NCBI GenBank assembly: GCA_030248195.1
Contig: JASAND010028283.1
Span: 1 to 64,000, forward strand
Origin: Trissonchulus latispiculum
Lineage: Eukaryota; Nematoda; Enoplea; Enoplida; Ironidae
Reading direction: 5' to 3'
DNA: 64,000 bases
Position 1 is the stretch's first letter, and each line of letters begins with the position of its first letter. Below are positions 12,995 to 25,352 of this stretch, in pieces. The notes beneath the pieces were generated by a model. It searched no databases and had not been told where the DNA came from. It saw only the letters and a list, made by a program, of their open reading frames with translations. Both the position numbers and the translations under genes were made by a program.

Positions 12995-13697
12995 CAAAGT
13001 TTTTTTAGGCCATAGCTTAGGCCATGGCCTAAATTTATGAGTCGATGGCCTAAAGAATTTGGCCTAAATTTCTCGACAAAAACCCAGTTAAATTTTATTG
13101 ATTTTTAAATAAAAATAGCAATTTTCTAAAAACATTTTTCGCCCGTCGGCGCGAATTTATGTATTTTCACTTGTATTTCTGGGCTGCGTCAGAAGCCAGC
13201 TAGTAACATTGTCTATTTGCACTTATAAATACACATTCAAGTTATAATTTCATTTATTATTATAATGATTTCATCGAAGAAATGCTATTTTTAGTATATA
13301 TAATATGTAGTTTAACTTCATTTCTATTAGTTTAATTGTTTCTTTCTTTGGTTCTCTATACATACTCGTATGCTTTTGCCTGTTTTGGTTTTCAATAAAA
13401 ATTCATTAATTCATTAATACTGTCGTGCACTATTATTTCTATGCTAACAAGGTTCTGTTTCTGCCGTTTTAAGGTGAAAACGTAGTTTTTCTGGTGTGTT
13501 AAACAGTGACGATGGCGATAACGATTTTTGAATATATAACGCAAGGATACATGATAACTGACATTTTAACAATGCGTACAAAACGCACAACCTAAAAATT
13601 AACAAAATTTGGATGGCCTAAATTTTTTGGCTGATGGCCTAAAAAATTTGAGTCGTTGAGGCCATTTGGCCTAAAGTTCGGCCACCAAAAAACCCTG
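12995..13697. mobile_element. hAT-type non-autonomous element (703 bp) inside the retrotransposon
   Basis: Flanked by the perfect 8-bp duplication AGGCTGGC (12987-12994 and 13698-13705). Termini are CAAAGTTTTTTTAGGCC and, inward from the right, CAGGGTTTTTTGG. Subterminal regions are crowded with GGCCTAAA and its complement, as expected for hAT transposase binding sites. The reading frame of the host retrotransposon is continuous across the excised site. Confidence 0.88.
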
Positions 13698-14750
13698 AGG
13701 CTGGCTGACCGTGTCACTAATCTTGAACTCAGATCTCGTGCTGGGAATAGACCTCCATTGGAAGCACGTCTGAGGAAACATAGGCTACGATGGCTTGGAC
13801 ATGTTGCCCGAATGGACCGGAGACGCCTCCCTTACCGGTGCTTCTTCTCGATCGCCCCTCCTACCTGGCGTTCCAGGCCAGGACGACAGTGGCAAACCTG
13901 GGAAAGGAATGTCCATGAAAATCTCAGAGGGCCAACGAGTCTGTATACTCTTGGCCGATTCAACTGGACTGACACCATTGGCAACAGATCGAGCTCAGTG
14001 GAAAGAAATCACATCAGATGCAACAGCTAACCAAAGGCCACCGATGTCTTCGTGGCGAAGATGATGGTGATCAAGTACAAGTAAACCAAATTCAAGAAAA
14101 CGTCCCTCGGCCCATATGTCGTTCATATCATAACACAGAATTTTTGGCAGATTATACAGTTTTGAGAAATCGATGTTGAAAGATTTTTTGGTCTATCTAG
14201 CCGTTATATCAGAAAAGTTTCGTTAACTTTTTGCTAATTTTGCTAGTTTAGTAAGCTGATGTGAATGTCCTGATTATTTATATAGGTACGCTTTAAAACG
14301 ATGTATAAAGCTGTTTGCGACTTCCAAAATTGCGAAAGTTATAGCGTTTTCAAAAATCACTACTAAAGCACTGCACAAAAAGATACCACCATCATTTTAG
14401 AAAAAATACCCAATTTTTGGCCACTCCCACCCCCACCCCGTTGGGGGAACATCCCCCGCAAAAGTTTGGGGGATGATTTGAAGAAAGGCTGGGGAAGTTC
14501 CCTACCCAGTGGCGGCGCCAGGGGGGGCCGGGGGGTACGATAATTTTACCACAAGAAATCCTTTAATTTTCCACGATGTTACACTAATTTACAAAGGTTT
14601 TACTATTCAAAATCCCATTTTTATAACAACTTTACCACGTTGTGTTCCATGCTTTTCTCATGTTATTGCTATATTTTTACCACATTTTTACCACGCCATA
14701 TAGTCAATTGAAAAGTTTGGTTAAAATGCGGTAAAATGGAGGAACATAAG

Positions 14751-15131
14751 TGTTAAATCCCTACCTCAGCTGTCTTGACCTAAGGTGGAATCTAGAGGCG
14801 GTACGACTGCAGGTAATTCAACCGGGCCTAATCTAAGAATTTATCCTTACCTACCTAACTAATAAACTAACCTTACCGACTACGATCACAAGAACGGCTT
14901 ACAAGAATTTACCGGCATGAAATGGTTACGGCAGACGGAATATAATTACAGGACCACGGTAAAAAGACACACCTTACTCGCACACAGATTTCGATAACAC
15001 TGAACTGGTAGATCAGACCTGAGCTGATCAATTTAGCTAACAGACTAAAGGTTGCACACATCAGTAACAAATAGTTTTAGTGTTTGTTTTTAAGATTGAG
15101 TTGCAACACTTTAATTTAGTCGATTCTCAAC
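14751..15131 (-). mobile_element. Partial LTR element: one copia-like LTR with polypurine tract
   Basis: On the minus strand the sequence starts TGTTGAGAATC at 15131, directly after a polypurine tract AGGGGAGGA (15140-15132), and ends GATTTAACA at 14751. That gives a 381-bp LTR with matching TGTT...AACA termini. A second LTR was not found, and internal sequence to the right (15141 onward) is interrupted by the miniature LTR element at 15460. Confidence 0.45.
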
Positions 15132-15459
15132 ATCCTCCCCTGGATAGAAAAATTTTAGCGCCTGCTAAAATACAAGATGGAGAAGAGATGCTACCATAAT
15201 TCAATAGTTGAAAGTTAAAAAGAATTTCAAAGGTAAACATAGATCTCACACCATTCCAGTGAGACCAGTTATGAGGCACGTATCCTGGCACGTTTACCCA
15301 TGGTTAAAACAAAGAAACCACCAATAGAAGTTAAGAGAAATTAAAGTTAAAAAGTGGTAGCAAAGTGGAAGTCATAGACAGGCGAAGTATAGCGAAACAC
15401 AGGGAGAATAAAGTAAACGAAACAATGCAGTAAGTAGTTGCAACCAAACTAAGTATAGA

Positions 15460-15638
15460 GTAAACCGAGTCGGTACAGTGAACTAGAAGGACTTTACTAG
15501 AAACACTGACAACAATCACAACAATGCAACAACTTATATACACATCTAATTTGCATAAACTCATTTGCATATTACATTAGAAATGTTATGTAGCACTCAA
15601 GACTTCCGTGTTGAATCTACGTGAATGGCATCGTTACA
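15460..15638 (-). mobile_element. 3' LTR of a miniature LTR retrotransposon
   Basis: A 179-bp direct repeat that reads as identical to 16744-16922. On the minus strand it begins TGTAACGATG just after a polypurine tract AAGGGGAGAGG (15649-15639). It contains two ATGCAAAT octamers (15549-15556, 15563-15570) upstream of TATATAAG. Confidence 0.9.
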
Positions 15639-16743
15639 CCTCTCCCCTTGAGGGAGACTGGTCCCCAGTTTCGAGGTAAAAATGATAACTCAGTAGTACT
15701 GGAAGGCAATATGCTTAGGAGGTAATTCTTCTCAAGGAATCCGCACTTTGGACTGGCCTATTTCTTCGTTGATTATGATTGACTGCGGTACTCCATTAAT
15801 GGCGAGGCGACAAATTTATAGCACAGCGTAAGGAGTCTGGCTTCAGGCTCCGACTTCTCCAGTGCACAACTGATTAACTCTATTCCACAGTAAAATGAGC
15901 TTATTCAAAATTTTCGGTTTACTACATTTAGTAACCGTTCTTTGGGCTCAGAGGCAGCAAACATTATTTATAAGCTGCTTAGTCATGTTTACCCTAATCG
16001 GGTAGCTCATTTAAACTGTAAGATAGGTTAACGGCAGTTCCGGAAACATTGTGTCGGTCGGCATCAATCAGCTGTTGGAGTCAGATCAATTTCCAGTGGC
16101 CTAAAGCAATAACATGAGGAAGCTTCTTCGCAGGCTTCGACTATCATAGATTTAACTAATGTTTTACCCGAACCGGGTGATTGGTAAACTGAGAATAGTC
16201 TCCAGTTTCCAAAGTATATACACATGTTTATCTACCCGAATCGGGTCTTGAGCTGGCAATAGCTTAGCTACTGCAGTCAACTTAAACAGTTTTCTACCCT
16301 TTCGGGTGGCTGAGGCTGATTGAGGAACTGTCTGCCACCGATCTCAAGCAGTCCGGCACGAGATGTGCTTCCTTTTTCTTTGTATCCAAGCATCGCCGTT
16401 TTTATTTTCTACCCAAAACGGGTTTTGGCAAGCAAAAGCAAAGCTAATGCTGCCACGTAAGCCATTTTGCCTTGTTATCAAGGAATCATCGAGGATCTGT
16501 CTTTCACAGGTCCCAGATCCGGCGCTGCCATTATCTTCGTCTTCATTTGCTTCTGAATTTGGCTTCGTCTTCAGCGCCATAATATCAGTTTGTACCCGAA
16601 TCGGGTTTTGGTTTGCAATAGCTAAGCTAAAGCAGCCAAACAAGATTAATTTTTACCCATTGCGGGTGCTAGAACTGATTGGACAACAGCCTTCCTGCTA
16701 TTGCCCAAACAGTCCTAGCTTAGAAATCTCGGTGGAACCTCCA
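15639..16743 (-). mobile_element. Non-coding interior of the miniature LTR retrotransposon (TRIM-like)
   Basis: 1.1 kb with no gag or pol frame on the minus strand. Next to the 5' LTR the plus strand reads AATCTCGGTGGAACCTCCA, the 3' end of eukaryotic tRNA-Gln with CCA, so the minus strand has a perfect tRNA-Gln primer binding site. A polypurine tract lies at the other end. Seven ACCC-N4/5-GGGT palindromes occur at 15991, 16166, 16234, 16296, 16411, 16594 and 16655. Movement would depend on proteins made elsewhere. The ATAG at 15455-15458 and 16923-16926 is the probable target duplication. Confidence 0.85.
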
Positions 16744-16922
16744 GTAAACCGAGTCGGTACAGTGAACTAGAAGGACTTTACTAGAAACACTGACAACAAT
16801 CACAACAATGCAACAACTTATATACACATCTAATTTGCATAAACTCATTTGCATATTACATTAGAAATGTTATGTAGCACTCAAGACTTCCGTGTTGAAT
16901 CTACGTGAATGGCATCGTTACA
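16744..16922 (-). mobile_element. 5' LTR of the miniature LTR retrotransposon
   Basis: Identical by eye to 15460-15638 over 179 bp, which implies a recent insertion. On the minus strand it is followed at once by the tRNA-Gln primer site. It carries the same double octamer and TATATAAG promoter layout. Confidence 0.9.
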
Positions 16923-16926
16923 ATAG

Positions 16927-18071
16927 CGAAAAAGAAGTAATCAGCAGTAGAAAATAAAGGAAACGACCCACAAGGTAATATACCCAAATACCACTATGAA
17001 TAGAAAACCAAACAAAATAGAAGTAGAACAATTACTCACACATTCACTGATCAATTTCACATACATTCTCACAAACATACAAACCAAACACACAGTATAT
17101 CAATTTTCAGAAGACAAACAATGCAAGAACTTACGACTATCAATACTATACATAAGAAAAATAGCTAAGCTATACACAGTTCAATTCCTAACTAACAAAT
17201 ACAGAGCATAGATAGGTTAATTTTCGTTACATCATATATCAAACTACTTTTCAAAAGTCAAAAACTAACCTAACTAGTCACCACAATATAACTAAGCTAT
17301 ACAACAAAAAATTATCCTATACACGACAAACAAATAATCAATGCACATAAAATGAGGTAAAGACTATTGCAAACAAAGAAAATTTCATCTATTGTAAACC
17401 GTTTTTAACCTAAAATTTTAAAGATCTAGCGTACGGACCTTCCTCCGCCGCATAAAAAATAAAGATCACCTGATCTTTCCAAGAAAACAAGAGAAAACAC
17501 GTATATAAATGTAGATATAGCTACCAGAATTAAAGCACACACACATAGATAGGGGAAAATGATAGGGAAGGGGTTACATAACTAGACGAATCAAAATTTA
17601 CGAACGAATCATACAGTAAAGTATATATATGGCAAAAAGACTGTACATGGCATAGAAATAAAGCACAGCATTATGACTGAGCAAATGGCAAAAATTATAA
17701 GGCATAGTACCGGCAAAAATTAAGGCAATTATGATTAGAAAAACACACAAACAAACAAGCAATTATGCATAGAATGAGCAAACAAAATTAAAAATGTATA
17801 TTGTCCATAAATTTGCAGCATCGTTGTTGTTGTCGTAGAATTTAGAATTGAATTTTGGGTGATGGTCTTCTGGTTTCACCGTAGGATGAGTTCAAACCCG
17901 TATGAACTCTACTCTGGATCGGAGCTGTATCTTCAGAAGACATCGAATTTTAGCTGTTGTTATATCCGTCGTTGTAGTCGAACTAAAAACACATACATTT
18001 ATAATATATTGGCTATACAGAGCCGACAGTGCAATCAAAAGATAGGGAAAGAGAAAAGTAGTTCTAAAAGA
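16927..18071. other. A-rich stretch, possibly interior of the interrupted LTR element
   Basis: Purine/A-rich on the plus strand, without recognisable protein motifs. It may continue the element whose LTR is at 14751-15131, since the miniature LTR element sits between them, but no second LTR or primer site was found. Confidence 0.3.
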
Positions 18072-18350
18072 AGGCAGCCGGGGAGCCGCCCTTAGACCAC
18101 ATGGTACTTGGATTTGAGGACCGACCTGCAATTCCTGGAAATTCGAGGCCGAATTTCAATTAGCAAGGGGAGTATGTTAAATATCAGCAACCCAGAAAGG
18201 TTGAAATCAGCGTAATAATCTAGTCTCCTTGTCCGGGGATGTGGCGCAGTGGTAGAGCGTTCTACTTCTTAAACCAAAGCTCGGCGGTTCGATCTCCGCC
18301 CTGGACACTTTTCTTCATATCTTTCAGATCCTGATTTCAACCTTTCACAT
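18072..18350 (+). repeat. tRNA-like dispersed repeat, copy 1
   Basis: 279 bp, almost identical to 18558-18837. A tRNA-like core lies at 18232-18305: a 7-bp acceptor-like pairing (TCCGGGG with CCCTGGA), an A-box-like GGCGCAGTGGTAGAGC and a B-box-like GGTTCGATCTCC. An anticodon stem cannot be formed and the A box is too far from the acceptor strand, so this looks SINE-derived, not a working tRNA. A 16-bp inverted repeat, GAAAGGTTGAAATCAG and its complement, flanks the core (18196-18211 and 18330-18345). Confidence 0.7.
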
Positions 18351-18557
18351 TTGGCGACCGTGCCGTGTCCTTACCGCTCTGAGGAGATGAAGTCGTTTGT
18401 GATGCCTGGGAATGGTGGAATTGCAGGTCAAGATAGATGGTTTGGTATATTGTGGTCCTCGTGGTGCTAAGGGTTATTGTATATGGTTGTATAGTTCTTT
18501 GATTTGTAAAGGCTCCCGGCTTTGAAGAAGAAAGAAGTAATATGGCCTCGGGCTAGG

Positions 18558-18837
18558 AGGCAGCCGGGGAGCCGCCCTTAGACCACATGGTACTTGGATT
18601 TGAGGACCCGACCTGCAATTCCTGGAAATTCGAGGCCGAATTTCAATTAGCAAGGGGAGTATGTTAAATATCAGCAACCCAGAAAGGTTGAAATCAGCGT
18701 AATAAACTAGTCTCCTTGTCCGGGGATGTGGCGCAGTGGTAGAGCGTTCTACTTCTTAAACCAAAGCTCGGCGGTTTGATCCCCGCCCTGGACACTTTTC
18801 TTCACATCTTTCAGATCCTGATTTCAACCTTTCACAT
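18558..18837 (+). repeat. tRNA-like dispersed repeat, copy 2
   Basis: Near-identical to the copy at 18072-18350, with an extra C and a few substitutions (GGTTTGATCCCC in the B box). The tRNA-like core is at 18719-18792. The copies lie in direct orientation 486 bp apart, separated by unrelated sequence. The same 16-bp inverted repeat flanks the core. Confidence 0.7.
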
Positions 18838-20576
<1,739 letters not shown>

Positions 20577-20584
20577 GGGAGGGG

Positions 20585-21649
20585 CATAGGTGTAACGGGG
20601 AATTGGGTTGGGGGCATAGGTGAACCAGGCTACAGTTTGCCCCCTGTGAGACCCCCCCCCTACCCGGCCTCAACTACTCCCCCCCCCCAAGCCGAGCTCA
20701 AACCCCCCTCCCCCCCTAAAATTGGGTCAAAACCAGGTAAAAAATGCAAAATTTTTGAAAAATTTTTTGCAATTTCTGAAAATTTTTGAAAAAATTTCGA
20801 AAAAATGGCTATAAATCACATATAAAGAGCTAAAGATGGTTATTTATAGCATTTGAAAGGTAATATACGCAATTACAAACCACAATCTGGGCTAATTTAG
20901 GCATATTTTAGCACAAATTTGTCAATTTTCAAGCCCTATTTTCGCATACGAAAACTATCGACAGAAGCTTTTGAGTGTGTTTTATGTACTGTACATCGAA
21001 AAAGGAGCATTTTTAGCCAAAAAAACTTGGGTACAGTTTAGGGGGGGTCCCCCTCCCCCAAATTTCGGATTTGGGTGGGGTCCCCCGAGCCGAATTTGGA
21101 CCTTCTACTCCCCCCCCCAACCCAAACAGGTGGTACACCTATGGTTGGGGGGGGCCCCTCCCCCGGAATTTTGGAAAGGGCCCCTTTTTAGACCCCCCCA
21201 AACCCCCCCCACGACCCCCCCAAACCTCCCCTAAAAAAATTTTTCTATTTTTATGCCAAAAATCGCATTTTCAGCCATTGCTAATACCGATAAACATGAA
21301 ATCATTAAGTAATTTTAATATTAGACAGTGTTTTTAAACTCGAAAACTTGATTGCCAACATGTTTCTGAGTCCAGAATAAGGTCAATATTGAGTCTAGAA
21401 GTTCATAAAACCGTTATAAACGTGTATTTCTCGCGATAATAAACACGTTAAGCCAAAAATTTGGACTTTTTTAAAAAATTTTGCCAAATTTACCCTAAAA
21501 ATGCCCAATTTTCGCGCCGTCGGCGCGACTACCCCCCCCCCCCCAGTTGGGGGGGGGGCCGGGGGGCCCCAAAAAATTATGGGGGGGGGTTTAAAAAATG
21601 GCTGGGGGGGTTACCCCCCCCAAAACCCCCCCCCCCAATTACACCTATG
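20585..21649. mobile_element. G/C-run-rich hAT-type element (1065 bp)
   Basis: The left end CATAGGTGTAA and right end ACACCTATG are inverted repeats, flanked by GGGAGGGG at 20577-20584 and 21650-21657. The duplication is perfect, but G-rich context weakens it. Further CATAGGTG and CACCTATG copies at 20240, 20620, 21137, 21756 and 22047 suggest several related, nested insertions. No transposase. Confidence 0.6.
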
Positions 21650-22320
21650 GGGAGGGGTCTGAAAAAATCGATTTGGGGGGAGGGTTAGGAAAAAATTTTT
21701 AGGGGGGGTTGGCGACCCCTCCATTTGGGGGCTAGGGGTCCCCCCCACCCCCCCTAACACACCTATGCAGTGTTTATATGCATAATTTGAGTGTTTTTAA
21801 GAATTTTTTCAAAAATCTGCAAATTTTTGCAAAAAATCGAAAAATTTTTGCTCAAATTTGAGAAAATTTTTGCTATAATTTGAGAAAATTTTTGAAAAAT
21901 TTTTGGAAAATGAAGGCAAAATTTGCTAAAATTTGGCAAAAAGTTTGGATTTTTCAAAAAAGGTCGCCAGATTTTTTGGGTCGGGCCCCCCTTCATAAAA
22001 TCCTGGCGCCGCTGCCCCTACCCCCCGCCCCCCCCCAACCCGCCTTACACCTATAGCCTAGCCCCCCTCCTTTTGGGGTGACAAAATGAAAAATATTTTG
22101 CTATTTTTATGGCAACAACAGCTATTTTTAACAAATTTTTGCGCTTTCTTCACAGTTAGCTTTTTGAAAGAAATATATATATATATAAGCATCAAAAGTA
22201 TATATACGATTTTGGGCAAAAATGAAAAAGTCTTTGTTCGCAGACTCCCCGGTGCTTTGACAGTGGACCCTGCTTTTCAAAATCCTGGGTGCGGGATTAA
22301 CCGAAGTTGGGTGTGTGGAT

Positions 22321-23142
22321 TAGGGATGGGCGCGGAAAAAAAGGACTGGAAAAAAATCCGTTTTTTCCATTTTTTCCGATGGGGTGGAAAAAATGGAAAA
22401 ATATTCCTAACGTTATTTTGACGATTTTTACAATGAAATATCATGTTTTCTGAGCTTTTCCAGCAATTTCACACTATTTACAATCTTTTCCGTATGTAAT
22501 AGTAGGTGGGGTATGTTAAATCTGACGAAGTTGTATTTGGGTTTTTTCGACGCATCGGAAAAAAATGGAAAAATATTTGGGGCATGTTCTGAAACTTAAT
22601 TTATGACTTCAGAACATTAAGAAACTATCAAAAAACAGTGTTTAATGAGGTAAGAATACGATATGCATGAATTTGAGCTGATTTTGGGATTTGACATTTT
22701 TTCCCTTGAAATGTGAAAATGATTGCATAACTCAGGTAGAGTTAATAATTCCATACCTAACTGTCTAGTGTTCAACCAAAACTGTTAAAATATCTGGAAT
22801 TGTTTACTTTACGAAGCGCGTTATTTACGAAAACCACAAACTAGGTCTTGTATAACCGCCAATGTATACAGAAGTCACCTGTCCTTTGCTTTACAGCGTC
22901 ACCCTCTGAAAATATTTGATTCCTATAATCAATACTGGAACCTTTCTAAGTGCTTGTGTTATTGCATTACCTGTATGGGGCTACTAAATATCGTGAAAAC
23001 TGCTTCTGTGCATGCAAAAACATGAAATAACTTAACTTTTAGCACATTGTGTATATAATTTTGGAGTGACCGGAAAAAAAGGGAAAAAATGGAAAAAAGG
23101 GTTTTTCCGGCAATCTTTTTTTTCCGGAAAAAACCAACCCTA
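22321..23142. mobile_element. hAT-type non-autonomous element (822 bp)
   Basis: Flanked by the perfect 8-bp duplication GTGTGGAT (22313-22320, 23143-23150). Termini are TAGGGATGG and, from the right, TAGGGTTGG. Subterminal sequence repeats GGAAAAAATGG and TTTTTTCC blocks on both sides. No coding capacity. Confidence 0.88.
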
Positions 23143-23342
23143 GTGTGGATTATATAGGTAATCAAATCAAAAATTCTGGAGTGGGGCAAGGCAAAGGGAG
23201 TCGTTGATTTTGGACTTTGGATATATATATACGTACATATATACATACGTTATATACCTATCCTCTGTTCAAACTAAGTCCAAACCAGTCGAAAGTTGTA
23301 GTACAAAAGCATAAAAAGGGGGTTGACTACGCATATACACGT

Positions 23343-24458
23343 ATATATAGCCATGGGGGGAAAAAACCCACATTTTCGGATTTTGGCTGGAACTTTTTTA
23401 TTATAAGGGGTATCTGAGAACTTTATATACCATCGTACTTGGCGTACTTAGAACTTTCTTTTAAGCCTATTTGCACTTCTCAGTGTTGTACCGTTAGAGC
23501 GGAATAATGCAAAAAGTAGCGGGGGAAAAAACCCAATGGGGGGAAAAACCCAAATGGGGGGAAAATAAACCCACCCCTCACAGGTCTTAAAAATTGTTCT
23601 ATCGCCATTCTGACACTTCCAGTGTAAAATTCAACTCTTTTTTAGTTAGTATGAACCAAAAAACCCGATCTAAGTAGCTTTTTTTGAGATCTCATGTGCC
23701 GTTGAAAATGCTGCATCAACTGGCCAGGTTTCATAAAGTTTAACACATAAACATAGGGCAATTTTTGAAAAATGCTAAAAATGATGTAATTTGATAAAAC
23801 TTATTATTCTATCGTGTAGAGAATGGTTTTTACCTAGAATTGGCTGTTAAAACCCACAATTGTACCTGTATTGGGTCCTCCAGCAGCGAACTGGCACTTT
23901 TAAGGTTTTTAGCCCCTAGCTAGCAAGGTAAGCAAAATTGTCCGAATCTGACCGCATAGGATGACGCAGCGTGCTCGATAGTACCGTGCTATAGTCTCTA
24001 ATTGTTTCCGTGTTGAGTTGTTAAAAAATTTTTCAAAAAAATTTGGGTGGGTTTTTTTCCCCCCAAAGTGGGTTTTTTCCCCGCCACGTTTGGCAATGTG
24101 CCAGACTAACGGTACAGCGGATCGGTCTAATTTTGGCTGTGTGCAAAGAGGAAGAGTTGCCATCATTGCAGATATTTGCAAAACTTTTCTAGCCCAACCC
24201 AGTCAAAAGTTACATCGGTCCAAACTTTTGCAAAATTTTGGCATGGTTGGACCAAAAAGTAGTTATCATTTTCAAAATGTCATAAAATGAGCAGGAGTGA
24301 ACCAAATGACTTGATCTTTGCAAACGTAGGTAAGAAAGAGTCGCGCTTCTTGCTGCTATGTTTTGGAGCTCATATCTCCAACCCATGACCCAGGAGGCGG
24401 GTGGGTTTTTTTTCCCCCAAAAAGGGGGTGGGTTTTTTTTCACCCCATGGCTATATAG
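23343..24458. mobile_element. Inverted-repeat element with GGGGAAAAAACCC blocks
   Basis: The ends mirror each other: TATATAGCCATGGGG at the left and its complement at the right, followed by AAAAAACCCAC and GTGGGTTTTTT. The motif GGGGGAAAAACCCA recurs near 23520-23575 and 24045-24080. A target duplication is hidden in the flanking TA-rich sequence. Confidence 0.55.
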
Positions 24459-25352
24459 GTATATATATATACGTATACATTACGTATATATGTATACACG
24501 TCTATATCGTGTATTAACGTAGTGATGAAGCTCAGCTGCACAAGTTTATACGGGGGCGTGCATTATATACAAGGACAGTAGTCTTTTGCATGCCATATTT
24601 TGTTTCGTTTCACGCAATGTTATATATGTATATACGTATATATGTACTTTCATTGGTATTTTTTTGGCGTATTTTACACGTAGAAAGGCAAAAAGTTCTC
24701 AAAAATGCCAGGATTTAAGCTAAAGATCTACGAATTTATAGCTAAAATCTGCTAATTTACGAAAAAATAACCGGCAAAGCCGGAAAATTCTTGCAACTTA
24801 GCCTATTTTTGGCAAAACTTTGGGTCCCCAAAAAATCCCGGGGGGGGCGATTGCAGGGGGGCGCCCCCCCCCGGTAAAAAATGCCCTGAGTACCAACAAG
24901 ACTTGATTTACTCGGGATTAAAACATAGTTTCCTTTGGGGGGTATTCCCCCAAAATTTTCGACCAACTTTACCCCCCCCCCCAAATTTTTGACTCACCCT
25001 CCCCCAACTTTCGGACCCAAAAAGTAAGCTAAATTTGGCCGAAAAATGGTCATTTTTGACCTAAATTTGCTTTAAAACGGTGCAAAAACGCCTAAAACGT
25101 TAAAAACAAGCCTTATTTTGATGAGAAAAGGGCTAAATTACAGAAAATTTTGCATTTTTTGGCCATTTTTCGAAATTTCTGACGTCCAAATTCTTGGGGG
25201 GGGGTGGTTGGGGGTTACCCCCATCACATTTCGGGGGTCGACCACCGAAGTCCCAAAATTCATCCCCCCCCCGAGACCCTAAGTTCCAGGGAAACTATGG
25301 ATTAAAAAATGTTCAGCCATATTGTAAATTTTTGCAGATTTATGCATTCAGC
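24459..25352. other. Upstream region of the SMPD2-type gene
   Basis: TA-rich, then G/C-run-rich repeat debris. No TATA or initiator stands out. The bases just before the first coding exon read TTTTTGCAG (25331-25336), a splice acceptor, so the start codon at 25353 follows either a 5'-UTR intron or a trans-splice site. Confidence 0.4.

Larger units (their letters stand above)
9985..14066 (+). pseudogene. Degenerate non-LTR retrotransposon (RTE-like), interrupted by two hAT elements
   Basis: The order is that of an endonuclease/reverse-transcriptase polyprotein. The endonuclease C-terminus is at 9988-10200 (IDYTLVH, SDHELVLARVKLRL). Next come the RT palm and fingers in shifting frames: 10506-10913; 10914-11170 (SYRGISLL, NQAGFRKGRG); 11171-11491 (AAFLDFSAAFDSIDR, GVRQGDVL); and a mutated catalytic box near 11505-11530 that reads YPDD instead of YADD. 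The C-terminal domain is split: 12819-12986 (RTKLRVFDSM), then 13706-14066 (RKHRLRWLGHVARM, RAQW). Similar proteins are known from flatworm and other invertebrate RTE-type elements. The copy is 5'-truncated next to the GT repeat and carries frameshifts and stops, so it is dead. Confidence 0.85.

Noticed and set aside
18232..18305. Functional tRNA gene
   Set aside because: The acceptor and T-arm-like parts pair, but the anticodon stem does not form, the A box is displaced, and a near-identical copy lies nearby within a longer repeat. A SINE-like origin fits better.
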